Source: Chaetoderma sp. LZ-2023a | Taxonomy: Eukaryota; Mollusca; Caudofoveata; Chaetodermatida; Chaetodermatidae | Length of the DNA: 64,000 bases | Reading direction: 5' to 3' | Assembly: GCA_034401795.1 (NCBI GenBank) | Contig: CM067360.1 | Coordinates: 51,720,477 to 51,784,476, forward strand | Shown: positions 1 to 10,921 of the stretch, one piece after another | How positions within the stretch are numbered: position 1 is the stretch's first letter | Layout of the letters: the number at the start of each line of letters is the position of its first letter | The notes under the pieces: model-generated | Seen by the model: only the letters and a program-made list of their open reading frames with translations | The model's database searches: none | Told to the model about the DNA's origin: nothing | Position numbers and translations under genes: made by a program

Positions 1-269
1 GATTTACCAACATTCTTGTGGATGGATGCATGGCTTATGTGTACTGTGTAAATAATGTTACCATCATGCAAAAACCGAATTTACGTGGTCATATTGAAAG
101 TACAATAATTATAAAATCACCAAATGATATCAGTTTACTGTCTCTAGCAGGAGAGACCACCGATATGCCACTCAAATCTCTGACAGTGGATAATTGCATA
201 ATTAAAATACGTCATATGTTAGTTGGCGTCGCAATCAAACTGATGTATCTCTATACTGTACTACGTGCA

Positions 270-500
270 TGTTTTTGATGATTTTACAATTTGATAATCA
301 TTTTGTTGGTTGTTTTGAACCGATTCGACTGGGAGATAAAGCTGTCATCTGCAGCAATACCAGCAATCAGATTAGTTTCAAAATATTCGTCAGGTTACTT
401 TTATAATTATTTTGAAATCTAGATTCTAGGAATTGACAAGTCTGAGAATTCCACATTGATTCAAACAGGTGTACTCACTACACAATGGACGGAGCGTATA
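270..500 (+). mobile_element. M1 foldback element, degenerate copy
   Basis: Contains a decayed M1 core (TTTTGAACCGATTCGACTGG ... CAGATTAGTTTCAAAATATT) followed by the GGAATTC and GGACGGAGC segments of the right end. The region 1-270 upstream shows nothing recognisable. Confidence 0.6.
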
Positions 501-763
501 CAGATATTGATCCCTCGATTAGTGCACAATATGCACTACAATCATGTTACTTTACGTGTACATGCCAACCGGTCAATAACGGTCACTGCTTGGACCGAAT
601 ATGGCCAGTAACTTACTATACTTTAATCGCAATAGTAAATGCCTTTTAGAGCGATATGATATCAGTTCGTTAAAGGTGACCTGAACAGATTTCAAACTTG
701 CGCCCAGTTTAGTTCGCGGTATAGATTATCAGTAAATCTGGCAATTTTCATTAATATAACCCA

Positions 764-1083
764 ATTTCTAGCTATGCCGGTGACCGCCCATTTCTAGCTA
801 TGCCGGTGACCACCCATTTCTATCTATGCCAGTTACCGCCCATTTCTAGTTATGCCGGTGACCGGCCATTTCTAGCTATGCCGGTGATCGCCCATTCTAG
901 CTATGCCAGTGACCACCCATTTCTAGCTATGCCGGTGACCGCCCATTTCTAGCTATGCCGGTGACCGCCCATTTCTAGCTATGCCAGTGACCACCCATTT
1001 CTAGCTATGCCAGTGACCGCCCATTTCTAGCTATGCCGGTGACCGCCCATTTCTAGCCATGCCGGTGACCGCCCATTTCTAGC
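764..1083. repeat. Minisatellite, 26-bp unit, about 12 copies
   Basis: A tandem array of a unit reading roughly TTTCTAGCTATGCCGGTGAC followed by CGCCCA, with small variants (CCAGTGACCACC). The unit resembles the GC-box end of the M1 foldback element (CATAGCTAGAAATGGGCGGG on the opposite strand), and a reverse-oriented M1 copy follows directly at about 1085. The array therefore looks like a local expansion of one M1 end. Confidence 0.9.
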
Positions 1084-1084
1084 A

Positions 1085-1420
1085 AACATTGTACGCCTGA
1101 TGGAATCAATTTATATACTTTCAATTCCCAGAATCCTAATTTTAATGTGCATATGCAGGTAATATGTTGAATATTTTGAAACTAATTTGACTGGGTGCTG
1201 TTGCTGCCCATGACAGCAAAATGTAGGCAGCAACGGCATTCAGTTAAATTAGTTTCAAAATAGTCAACATAATTTTTATTATATAGCAAAGATATACAAG
1301 TCGTTCATGTAATGGACTGTTAAATGATCATGATGGAGCTCGATACGCCATTCATTACGTATTTTGATTGCGACCTAATTTATTATCACGTCATATATTT
1401 TAGTAACAGATCAAACACCC
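1085..1420 (-). mobile_element. M1 foldback element, reverse copy
   Basis: The inverted core is well preserved: GAATATTTTGAAACTAATTT and its near reverse complement, with GGGTGCTGTTGCTGCC at the centre. It is followed by the TTTATTATATAGCAAAGATA segment and the ATTACGTATTTTGATTG / CACGTCATA end, which fixes the orientation as reverse. The element is continuous with the minisatellite on its left. Confidence 0.8.
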
Positions 1421-1624
1421 CCATTCTTACTTCAGTTTCTGTAAGGGAAGCCGTGTATTAGTTACATGCCATTATTAATACCTGGTTTATTTGAGTGGAA
1501 TTCTATATAATGTCAACTAGCATTGTTTAAAATAGATCCAAGCGCATGTACGTAGTAGGCGACGCATACCTAGAAACGGATATATGGATTTTCTGAATCC
1601 ACTATAGTTAGTACAATCATTACT

Positions 1625-1781
1625 TAGGCCGTGTTCTCATACATCTGCTATGTTGGTAAATAGCAGGTATATAGGCTATTGTACCGGAATAAATACGTCA
1701 TTTAATTCGAAATTAATCCCATAAAATCGGCGGTTTATCTTCCGATATATCGCTATTGTTCCCCTATGTGAACGCAGCCTA
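1625..1781. mobile_element. Short TIR element (MITE), 157 bp
   Basis: Ends are imperfect 17-bp terminal inverted repeats: TAGGCCGTGTTCTCATA on the left and the reverse complement of TAGGCTGCGTTCACATA on the right. No coding capacity. The GTGTTCTCA end is shared with the two smaller elements just downstream. Confidence 0.65.
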
Positions 1782-1984
1782 TTTCGTCAAAATCTGCCAG
1801 GTAGCGTTAACGTCAGCATTTTCTCTCACTCTCTGCCAGGTAGCGCTATGATCATCATGTTATCTCGCTAGCCACCAGGTAGCGCCACCGTCCAGTTCGG
1901 GACTATTTTCTAGCAGTGTGAATGCAAACCAATACATAGCACACGAAATAGTTAAACCTGATTAGGCAATGAGAAAGAGGCATT

Positions 1985-2074
1985 AGACCGCGTTCTCACT
2001 AGAGACGTAATTCGGAATAACGCCATACTGAAGTATTGCGTTATTTACGATTAACTCTCTAATGAGAACACGGC
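1985..2074. mobile_element. 90-bp MITE with CCGTGTTCTCA ends, copy 1
   Basis: Inverted ends CCGCGTTCTCACTAGAGA and TCTCTAATGAGAACACGG flank a short core with an internal hairpin (AACGCCATACT...AGTATTGCGTT). Almost the whole element is self-complementary. Confidence 0.75.
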
Positions 2075-2120
2075 TTATTGGTTTCAGTAATATAATAGTA
2101 ATGCATGATTATGCCCAGAA

Positions 2121-2208
2121 GGCCGTGTTCTCATTAGAGACGTAACCGGCGTAACGCAATACTGAGGTATGGCGTTATTCGCGATTCACTCTCCAGTGAG
2201 AACACGGC
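2121..2208. mobile_element. 90-bp MITE with CCGTGTTCTCA ends, copy 2
   Basis: Same family as the element 50 bp upstream: GGCCGTGTTCTCATTAGAGA at the left and CTCTCCAGTGAGAACACGGC at the right, with the same AACGCAATACT...AGTATGGCGTT internal hairpin. Two tandemly placed copies make recent local hopping or duplication likely. Confidence 0.75.
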
Positions 2209-2349
2209 GTATACATATTGCTCAATATTGTCAAGTGAAAACAAGCACACATGCAGACTGTTGGATATAGCAACAATAATTTGACTGGAAGCTGCCATTA
2301 AGTCAAATCGATTCCAAGAGATCAGAGGGTGGATGGATGTGGGGAGTAG

Positions 2350-2560
2350 CGATTGGAAGAGTTAAGAGTGGACCATCAATCTAACCCAGGAGGCCAGTGA
2401 ATCGAAAATCGGGCTCTGTAATTGTGTCGGTAGTGGCCCATAGAATACCCTGGAATGGAAGAATAGCGATTTCAAAATTTACTCGTTGGGCGCCATACTA
2501 ATGCCATCAGGGCAGTGCATAGAAAATCGGAAACAGTAATGTTGTCTTTCAAGCTCTCTC
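2350..2560. repeat. Degenerate direct repeats, about 120-150 bp unit (left group)
   Basis: Two degenerate units sharing a pattern like GGGCGCCATAC...CAGTGAATCGAAAATCGG...TGTCGGTAGT. Three further units in the same orientation lie at about 4035-4440, on the other side of the long palindrome. The palindrome therefore appears to sit inside a tandem array. Confidence 0.6.
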
Positions 2561-2612
2561 TAATTTGTAGAGATCTGTTCGTCAAAAACGCCTGAGTCGT
2601 GAATTTATTATT

Positions 2613-4042
2613 TAAAGTTCTCATATATTCTTAAAAGATATATATCCTAGCTAAATTTAGGACTATTTGTTACTTTATGGACACTTTAACTAACTTGGAC
2701 TGTAGTCGCCATTTTAGACATATATTTGCGGGCGCATTTATTTCAGACTCTATGGTCTTCGCCGGTGAGCAATACTTTGTTCGTATAAAACCATTCTCGT
2801 AACGCTAATGCCAGTCATTATTTTGCTGGCTTTCAAGGTGAGCCCATAATAAGCATAGCGTAGTACAATAGTAGTTCTATATTTCCTATGGTGCAAATAA
2901 AAATCAATATATCTATAACATAGTTACTGAATGCTGCTGCTGCCTATAGCATCAACAGCATTCCACCAACGTGTTGTCAAAATAATCAGCTGATAATACA
3001 AGTGTGCCTAGGCAAAGTTTTGACAACAATTTGGCTGAAAATCGTTGATGAAACAACTTTCAATCAAATTGTTCTCAAAATAATCGGCAGGGCAGCGAAT
3101 GTTGCAAGACCTGCAGAAGATATTTCGAGCAACTTTATTGACAGTCATTCCTTACGCAGGCAGCAACAGCGTTGTCAAATTCGTCTCAGAATAATCAGCG
3201 GGCTTTCTTTTTTGTTAGCTAACAAATGCCTACACAATAAGTTAGGCTTGTATGATATACGGAATCAAGACCCATTCTCAGATATACTCGAAAGTTCTGC
3301 CCATTTCATTGACAATCAGGAGGTAAGCGTATTATTCTATTCAAGGTAGGCTAGTGGACTGCTTGATCTGTGTGAACATATTTCACTCTGAAATAGGCCT
3401 CTCTAGACATAACTAATTGTGTATGCACTTGTTCGCAATCAAAACAGGAAGTCCACTGATTATTCCGAGAAAGAGTTGACAACGCTGTTGCTGCCTGAGT
3501 AAGAAACGATTGTCAATAAAGTTGCGCGAAATATCTTCAGCAAATCGTGTAACGTTGACTACACTGCTGATTATTTTGAGAAAAATTTGATTGTTCCGTC
3601 AACGATTTTCAGCCAAATTGTTATCAGCTCTGTATCTAGTGACAATTGTATTATCAACTGATTATATTGACAAGAATTTGACGGAAAGTTGTTGCTGCTA
3701 TGGCCAGCAGCAGTTTTCAGTAACCTTGTTATACATATATTTGTTGTCACTTGCACCATAGAGAACGGAAATATAGAACTAGTATTGTACTAAGCTAAGC
3801 TTACTATGAGCTCATCTTGAAAGCCAGCAAAAGAATGATTAGGATTAGCGTCACGAGAATGGTTTTAAACGAACAATTGCTCACCGGCGAAGACAATAGA
3901 GTCTGAAATCATGGCGCCAGCAAATATCTATCTAAAATGGCGGCTACAGTTCTAGTTAGTTAAAGTGTCCATAAATTAACAAATTGTCATACGTTTAGCT
4001 AGTATATGTATCTTTTGAGAATAGATGAGAACCTTAAGAGTG
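2613..4042. mobile_element. Long imperfect palindrome (foldback element), 1.4 kb
   Basis: The left arm (about 2613-3340) and right arm (about 3430-4042) are diverged inverted repeats. Matching landmarks include TTAAAGTTCTCAT / ATGAGAACCTTAA at the outer ends, TGGACACTTTAACTAACTTG / its counterpart at about 3960, GCCGGTGAGCAATAC / ATTGCTCACCGGCGA, and CAGCAACAGCGTTGTCAA / TTGACAACGCTGTTGCTGCC near the centre. The inner part resembles repeated M1-type cores. Open frames here (3002-3349, 3571-3759) are not protein-like. Confidence 0.8.
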
Positions 4043-4440
4043 GGGCACCCTACTAAAACCAGCATGGCGGTGAATTGAAAATCGCACTCCGAACTTATAT
4101 CAAGAGTTACCTATAGAATGTCCCTCCCAAAATATATCGAGATCGGTTCTTCGATAACGGATTAGTAGCTATTTTAAAATCTAATGGCGGGGCGGGTGCC
4201 TTTATAAAACCCATCACGGTGCTGAATCGATAATTGGACTCTGCTTATGTCGGTAGCTGCTTCTAGGAAATGCCCCCTCAAGTTACAGCAAATTAAATTA
4301 ATCATTAACGGCGGAGCAACGATTTGAAAATTTAAGGGTTGGGCGCCCTATAAAATTCCATCATGGAACTGAAACGAAAATCGGACTCCATAGTGATGTC
4401 GGTATTTATCCCTAGAATAGCTGTGTGAAGTTTCAACCAG
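4035..4440. repeat. Degenerate direct repeats, about 150-bp unit (right group)
   Basis: Three units (starting near 4037, 4190 and 4343) share GGCGCCCTATAAAA, a TGAATCGAAAATCGGACTC-like segment and TGTCGGTAG(T/C)TACC. They continue the array seen left of the palindrome at 2350-2560. Confidence 0.65.
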
Positions 4441-4485
4441 ATTGGATGAAAACTGAATGAGGAGTAGTAAAAAGACACAATATCC

Positions 4486-4499
4486 ACAGCAGCAGCAGC

Positions 4500-4549
<50 letters not shown>

Positions 4550-4550
4550 G
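4486..4550. repeat. Microsatellite (AGC)n(AAC)n
   Basis: A run of CAG triplets passes directly into a longer run of CAA triplets. It lies 100 bp upstream of the first recognised receptor exon. Confidence 0.97.
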
Positions 4551-4651
4551 AGCTGTAGATAGCCGTTCCTGATAAAAATATTATTGTTTTTGTATGGCCC
4601 TATTAGTGTTAATATTATTTCCTGTCTTGTGTTTTAACTTTCATGTCGCAG

Positions 4652-4908
4652 TGCCGATGAACGATTCGATGGGACATACCACTGCAATGTTGTGATCAAT
4701 TACGATGGCGTTATTTTCTGGGTACCTCCAGGGATGTTCAAGAGCACATGTAAAATTGACATTCTATGGTTCCCGTTTGATGAACAAAAATGCAAGCTAG
4801 ATTTTGGGTCGTGGACCCATCCTCTAACACAGGTGAATCTAACCAACCAGGGACGTTCCAACGCCGACGATTCTGCGTTCATTCAAAATGGTGAATGGAA
4901 TCTTATAG
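4652..4908 (+). CDS. Nicotinic acetylcholine receptor alpha subunit, exon with Cys-loop and loop B
   Basis: This internal exon encodes part of the extracellular ligand-binding domain of a nicotinic acetylcholine receptor subunit, a cation channel at cholinergic synapses. Translation gives ADERFDGTYH at the start, then CKIDILWFPFDEQKC, whose two cysteines with 13 residues between them are the defining Cys-loop. LDFGSW follows, with the loop B tryptophan of the agonist pocket. The acceptor is TTTCATGTCGCAG at 4651 and the donor is ATAG|GTGAGC at 4909. The exon starts after two bases of a split codon and ends in phase 1 (one G), matching the next exon. The exon ending in the usual LLYN segment was not found upstream. 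The family match is unambiguous; which subunit type it is remains open. Confidence 0.96.
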
Positions 4909-5640
4909 GTGAGCTTTATCATTCCTAACTTTCTACCAAAACATAATCATGTTATTACCCGTGTGGAAAATTAAAAGAAGGAAAAAGGGAAATAACAAAT
5001 GATGTTGATTGGTAATTTCAAACAATATTAAATAAAATACGATCGGTAAAAAATAGAAATGAATCGGAGTTATTTGAGAAAAAAGATTTACTAAATCTAG
5101 GAGTGCGTAACTTGGAGTCACTTAATGACGTCACTGGTACATCGCACTCCGCCGTGTGTCATCTGTGTGTGCAGGTATGCCGCATTGGTATGATTTCAAA
5201 ATACACGGCTTGTTTCCAAGGCCGCAGTATGATGTCTACTGCATATTTTGAAACTCGCGTGACTGAATGTCTCTGGAAAGAACAGCTTTCAGTCAAACTG
5301 TTTTAAAACTAGACAAGATTTATCTGTAGGATGTAGTGGCTAATCAGCTTAACGCGAATATAACTGAGCTTATATGACCGGCTGTATTATGTATTCGCCC
5401 CGCGTACACCAGAGTGTACGTCCAGCTATGTCACTAATTGGTTCACGCCAGAATGACACAAATGGTATTTAGCTGCTTTTTTTCTAATTATTCTGTGTTT
5501 TACTGGAGACTATGGGTTGATTATTATATACAGCTGTCAGTCAAGAGCATGTGTTAGTTCCCTGATCCTTTCCTTTAAATATGATGATGCATCCTAACAA
5601 AGCACAGGGAAATGGATGAATCCAACCGGTCGCACACGTA
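4909..5640. other. Intron, no element clearly recognised
   Basis: AT-rich intron sequence. A fragment at about 5100-5330 has weak M1-like words (TGACGTCA, CATATTTTGAAACT), and GTACACCAGAGTGTAC forms a short palindrome at about 5405. Nothing else supported. Confidence 0.5.
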
Positions 5641-5935
5641 TATGATGAAGTAACGAATTACGTTACGTGTAGATTGACCTCATAACTCAAAATGCGTAAT
5701 GGCTGACTTGGTTAATTCAGCATGAACCTTTAAATGTCGCCAATTCTACAAATTATGTTTTTCCTATTTAATAAATCGTGTTCAGTCAAATTTGTTTTTT
5801 AAAGGCCAATGCCTTTTCTTGAAAATGGAATTCTGGGAATTCAGGGCTCAAAGTATATACATTGATCCCAACATACGCACAACCTTGACGGAGCTTAGCT
5901 AGAGATGGGCGTGGATTCATTAATTTAAAGGATCA
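5640..5935 (+). mobile_element. M1 foldback element, forward copy lacking its core
   Basis: Left part (AATTACGTTACGTGTAGATTGAC ... ACAAATTATGT ... TTTAATAAA) and right part (GAATTCTGGGAATTCAGGG ... GGAGCTTAGCTAGAGATGGG) are present, but the central inverted core is almost entirely deleted. The deletion suggests loss through hairpin-mediated replication slippage. Confidence 0.8.
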
Positions 5936-6114
5936 ACCGCAAATAATATTTGATCTGAAATAATCAGGTGGATATAAAATGGCAAGAAAATAAGGAAAAT
6001 AAACTGTATGTGATACACCGAATCTCAAACTCGTTACTGTTTCCTATCAAATGTATCACTCTGTTAGCAAGGTATCATTTGCTACTCGAAAAAGCCTCTT
6101 CCAATGGATAACTC

Positions 6115-6440
6115 CAATCTCTCGATCAATTATGTGACGTCGTAATCAATTACATCACATGTAGGCTGACTTCACAATCATAATTTACAGAAATAATCCG
6201 TCATGAAGATGAGTACTCCGCCAAGTGTCCGAATTGTATGTCTGTGAGGGATTTCCTATTTAATATAGGCAGCAACAGCACCCAGTCGAATTAGTTTTAC
6301 AATATTCCAACAGCTTACCTTTATATTTTCTGTGAATTCAGGGTTCTACTGATCCCACATGGGCAAAGCGAGTGCAGAGCTTAGCTATATAGTGACGGGA
6401 CAAAGCGAATTCATCCAGTCTAATGTATCAACGTCACATA
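6115..6440 (+). mobile_element. M1 foldback element, forward copy with half core
   Basis: Both M1 flanks are present, but only the right arm of the hairpin remains (GCAGCAACAGCACCCAGTCG...TTTTACAATATTCC). A second example of arm deletion within the intron. Confidence 0.8.
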
Positions 6441-7455
6441 CTATTTAAGCTGTAATAATAAGTTCAGCGATTCACAAGGAGTATATAAAATGGCGATGCC
6501 ATAATACGAAGCGACATGAAAATGAAAAATACTAGCCTATGTGATGAACAGAATCCCAAACTCGCTGCCATTTAATATCAAGTCGATCACTTACATTCAG
6601 TAATATCTTACTTGTTACTTGTTGAAGCTTGCTCCGACTGAGATCTTACTAAATCCGATTTTGATAGGAAATAGTAACTCATTTAGGAGCCTCTGTTTAT
6701 TAATCTACATGCAAACGCAGATTGTTGTGTTCTTTTCTTACTGTATCTTTCGTTTTTCTTTATTATTTTTGGCTACATATCTTACACCGCATATTCTCAT
6801 ACAGTCTCCATCTGAATGACCTCAAACATCGCCAGCTTCTGGGATTGATGCCTGCTCACGGCACTTATTGGGAGAATTTAGACTTGCTCATTGATTTTTA
6901 CATGCCCAAAATAAACACATGGGAAATATAGAGGCGGGGAGCGGTGTTACTATGGATGTTTAAATTGCGACTATACCTAGTTTTTCTCTCTTCATCCTTG
7001 GGGTTCAGCTCAGATATGCTGATTTTGGTGCAGACGGTCCACTTAGGGGTGAGTCAATATTACAGTGTTTTAGCAGAAATAAACTGCGATGAGAGGGAAA
7101 GCTAAATTAACATATAAGAACAAGACCACATGTCACATAGGAAAGGTAAGATCACTCAAATGGAGGCAAACTCACCAATATATGGTTTTAAAGTTACCCG
7201 TTTGCTTTCTTTGCAGAAAATAATTTCGTTTAATTAGTCCAATAGTTCTAACTATCCAGTTACTCTATTTTGGTCACATATTGCCAGTTTTTGTTTTAGG
7301 CAGAACTGAGTCCTCACTAATAAGGAGGGATAAATTGTAAAGGGTAAATCATTTCATAGGAACTAATTCACCAATGAATATATGAGGAGACATACTTCTG
7401 GGGGCAAAAGATTATGAAAAGAACATGTTCCATAAATATGTATTTTCTTTTGAAG
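6440..7455. other. Intron, nothing recognised
   Basis: Plain AT-rich intron sequence with two open frames of fewer than 70 codons and no protein-like content. TTTATTATTTTT tracts near 6760 are the only notable feature. Confidence 0.5.
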
Positions 7456-7653
7456 GGCTGACACTAAAATACACGAAGGTTGGTTATGAGTGCTGTGAAG
7501 ACCAGCAGTACGCGCATGTCGAGGCCTACGTCATCATACGTAGACGGACGTTATACTATGGATTTAATATCATCCTTCCATGTGTGTTAATCTCTACCAT
7601 GTCGCTTCTGACATTTATACTGCCACCAGATTCCGGTGAAAAGATCTCATTAG
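7456..7653 (+). CDS. Nicotinic acetylcholine receptor alpha subunit, exon with loop C and M1
   Basis: The exon encodes the end of the ligand-binding domain and the first membrane helix. It contains YECCEDQQY, the vicinal cysteine pair that defines alpha subunits, with the two loop C tyrosines at their conserved spacing (Y-x-C-C-4x-Y). RRRTLYYGF and the M1 helix ([19 protein letters not shown]) follow, then DSGEKISL, the start of the M2 selectivity region. The Glu before the Lys (-1' position) is present, which in this family means cation selectivity. The acceptor is TTTTCTTTTGAAG at 7455 and the donor TTAG|GTAAGA at 7654. Phases are 1 in and 1 out: the incoming G plus GG gives Gly, and the final G starts a split Gly at M2 position 4'. 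The intron on the left is 2.5 kb. Confidence 0.96.
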
Positions 7654-7724
7654 GTAAGATAGGATATGAAATATGTACATAACGATGTAGTCTGAAGACT
7701 GACAGGAGGCTTGTAAAAGAATTA

Positions 7725-7744
7725 ATGAATGAATGAATGAATGA

Positions 7745-7775
<31 letters not shown>

Positions 7776-7808
7776 AGCGAGCGAGCGAACGAACGAACGA
7801 ACGAACGA

Positions 7809-7839
<31 letters not shown>

Positions 7840-7870
7840 AGCGAACGAGGGAACGAACGAACGAACAAAT
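7725..7870. repeat. Tetranucleotide repeat (GAAC/GAAT/GAGC)n
   Basis: About 145 bp of ACGA-type tetranucleotides, starting with four ATGA copies. It gives open frames on both strands (poly RS/NE) that are artefacts of the repeat. Confidence 0.97.
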
Positions 7871-7899
7871 GAATGGAGGAAGGAAAGAAGGAAATAAAA

Positions 7900-8960
7900 T
7901 AGATGTCCTGCTGTGTTCATATGGCATACATCAAACTGATGTTTAATGTATACGGTACAGTTCTAATAGTAATCAACTTTGCTTTGATGGCTACCGTACA
8001 AACGGGCACGCGCGTACATCGTATTTGGGGCCAGAAGATAAACACTTTATGTACCCCCAACATCAGGATCAACCGCGATTAATATGTTTTTAAATTTCCC
8101 TTTCTAGAAAAACACGGATCCGTGTTTCTAGGCTTAATACAAAACCACATAAAGGTCGTCAAAATCCGTCATTTTCATAGGATGGGGAATCAAGACGGGA
8201 AAGCCGTGACTATTTGGTATTACTAGCAAATGAACAAGCACTATGTCGCGAGTAGGGTCCTCTACGATGTGTTGTATGTAGTATGCAAATCACGTGATTA
8301 AATAGGTCATCAGACGTCAAACTACCACCGCTTCTGGCCATAGTTTCAGATTTATCAACTAACTGTGTATTGTTGTGACTGGCAAACCACTTGCAAAGGA
8401 AGATGTCGTCATGGAAATTTGATAATATAGAAACTGATAGAATCTCCTTTCTTGAGAATATCTAAAAATGCATCTATGGTCACGAGAAAAATGATATCAG
8501 CACGATCTCACATCAAATTTGTTGAAAAATGAACAGCAGGTCATCTTTTATTTAATTTGAAAATGTAAAGTTTTGACACCAGGATGGTAAGGGCTAGAGC
8601 ACTAGTGTGATCTTGACACCATTAGAAGAATGAAAGACACTCGGTCAATGTTCGTTTATTTCATGGGTTGTTGTTACTATGACAACTAACAAAATGTTCA
8701 TTCTTTGAAAAATATCTGTAAAATGTAATTATGGGAACTGAAAAATAAAGAGCTATAGCACCGCATATAAAAGGCCTGAATAATAAATGTCAATCATTGT
8801 ATATAGGCAGCACTATTTTTAGTAGTCATTTATTAATCGTAAATAAGAATAGATTCAGTGTAGCTGTTTTCCGTTCCCGTGCAAATCCCAGTTTTAACGA
8901 CCTTGCCGTGATTTTGTTTTAAGGGTGAACAATGCGGAACCTGACCATTTTTTTCTCTTT
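7900..8960. other. Intron, nothing recognised
   Basis: No repeat family or coding signal recognised. AAAAACACGGATCCGTGTTTCT at about 8107 includes a short perfect palindrome, AAACACGGATCCGTGTTT. Confidence 0.4.
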
Positions 8961-8968
8961 TGCTTTAG

Positions 8969-9024
8969 GAATCACAGATCTTGATCAGTTGGTGGCCCGT
9001 GGGTATCTACTGGACACTGAATAG
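8969..9024 (+). CDS. Candidate alternative terminal exon truncating the receptor after M1
   Basis: A strong acceptor (TTTTTTTCTCTTTTGCTTTAG, ending at 8968) is followed by GA, which would complete the split Gly left by the loop C/M1 exon. Seventeen further codons (ITDLDQLVARGYLLDTE) lead to a TAG stop. Used after the 7654 donor, it would give a subunit with the whole ligand-binding domain and M1 but no pore. The peptide itself is not recognised, and no poly(A) signal was noted close downstream. The evidence is the acceptor quality and the matching phase only; a chance acceptor is quite possible. Confidence 0.25.
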
Positions 9025-10200
9025 TACCTACACAAGTGAAGAGTCTGCGTCTTTTCCCTTGCCACCCTGCGATTAAACCTATGCTACACAGTATACCTTC
9101 CCCTCCCGAATAATTGGCCAGACGATGATGCTTTTTGTCAACGTCGTCCCAATATACTAGAAGTTATAGTTCCCATCCGCACCAACTTCACCCAGCAATG
9201 CCGCAAAATACTTCATAAGAAGTGTTGTGTTGTAGTATTAACTGAATTGCCTCCCTTGAGGTTTGCATTTTATTTCGTTTATCCTCAAGATACGAAATGA
9301 GAGATATATCACTCTATAGAATATATGCAACGATGGAATACACACATGTGTATATGAAAGGGTAACCAGAATTACTCCACTCCCCACCCAACCCCTTCAA
9401 CACTGCTTTATAATTGTCCACCACACCAGCTAGCTCACAACTCGTAATTCAAAACCTGAGTGTGAGAATTTATCAGTCGCCCGAGTAATTCATATTTGAC
9501 ATCGCAGGGCAGACTTCCCCTGTCATTGGAAGAATACGCTATCATATTCCCCACCAACCCCACCCAACCTCCTACCACCCACCAAACGCTATCCATCTTG
9601 GAAGACTGCAGTTGGCGTGATACTGGAGTGTCTTCATCGGCAATAACACTCGTGTATCATCACACAATCGTACATCATTTGTCATCATTATGTTATTTCC
9701 TTGTCTAATTCAGCTTCAGATTAATGCATTCTGCTTTCCATTTCACAGTGACACGACAGTCTGGCTTCCGCGGCCGTTGTAGGTCGACAAACGATGTGTA
9801 TATATTATTATAGTGCCGGAAAATCATCATCTTTAAGTGGCTTCCTGGGGCATAAACTACTGCACGTTATCTACTTTTTTAAATGGTGTTTTTCAATGAT
9901 GATTCTGTCCGTCCATCCGTCCGTCTGTCTGTTTGTCTATATATCTGTCTTATTGTACCTCTGCCAGTCTCTATGTCTGTATGTCTGGATCCGGTGCTAA
10001 AATTCAAGCTCAACAGATGTCTGTTCATAAATGATAGCATGTTCGGCCTCTCCTGATTATTTAGACATTCATAGCATAATGTAGGGTGTTTCTATATTCG
10101 TACTGGATGAGTGAATGCCGACTTTGACGTCTCCATGCAAGATTCAGAGATTTAGTACTGGGCAGAAATAACATAGCATGTAGGCCTACTGTTGAATATT
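9025..10200. other. Intron, nothing recognised
   Basis: C-rich stretches (CCCCACCCAACCCC near 9400 and 9555) and a short CCGTCCATCCGTCCGTCTGT-type low-complexity tract at 9905-9990. No coding content supported. Confidence 0.5.
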
Positions 10201-10204
10201 TTAA

Positions 10205-10590
10205 ACAATGGAATGAATTTAGTCTTATATATGCCCCGCCCATCTCTAGCCAAGCTCCAACCCCGATTTTCCCGTATTGGAATCACTCGAACCCTGCACG
10301 CTTTGAATCTCAATTTCAACTATTTGTATGAGCCGTTGAATAATTCGAAACCAATTTAACTGGGTTCTGTTCCTGCCAAATGGCATCAACATCGCCCACC
10401 CAAATTAGTTTCAAAATATTCACCATAATGTTTATTAATTAGCAACGACATACAATTCGTACTACTTGACGGAGTATTAAGCTTTTGTGACGGAGTAAAT
10501 CACGTCATTCATGAAGTATTTGATTATGACCTTAGCCAACATGTGACATAGTTAAGTATGACATCATATGATTGATTGATAAATTGGATT
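10205..10590 (-). mobile_element. M1 foldback element, reverse copy
   Basis: Reads ATGCCCCGCCCATCTCTAGC at the left, then the inverted core (GTTGAATAATTCGAAACCAA ... AATTAGTTTCAAAATATTCA), TTTATTAATTAGCAA, ACATACAATTCGTAC and the ACGTCATTCATGAAG end. It lies between the M1 exon and the first M2 exon of the receptor. Confidence 0.85.
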
Positions 10591-10921
10591 CATCAATTAG
10601 ATTGTAAGACATTGTTACCTAAGGCAGTGATACCTTCCAATCCACTTACATTCAAAATATTCAACAGAACATGTTCAAAATTGTACTAACTAACATGTTT
10701 CTGTTTTTGTTTTCGAAACATGTCAACTTATTTACGAGTTGTACCGTAACAGACGTAAATAAGCCATGCAATGGCTCTCCATATGATCATCTTATCATCT
10801 ATAAATGGTGTTTACGTAATGCATAATGTGGTGGGAATGCAAATGGTGTATATACATTTTAAGCTAGATTTTTTCCATGGTAAATTTATATTCATTCTTC
10901 CCCTGTTGGTCATGCGCACAG

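Noticed and set aside
1-4650. Upstream receptor exons (signal peptide, loop A/D region)
   Set aside because: No frame with the WxPDxxLYN or other conserved N-terminal segments was found; they probably lie before the window.
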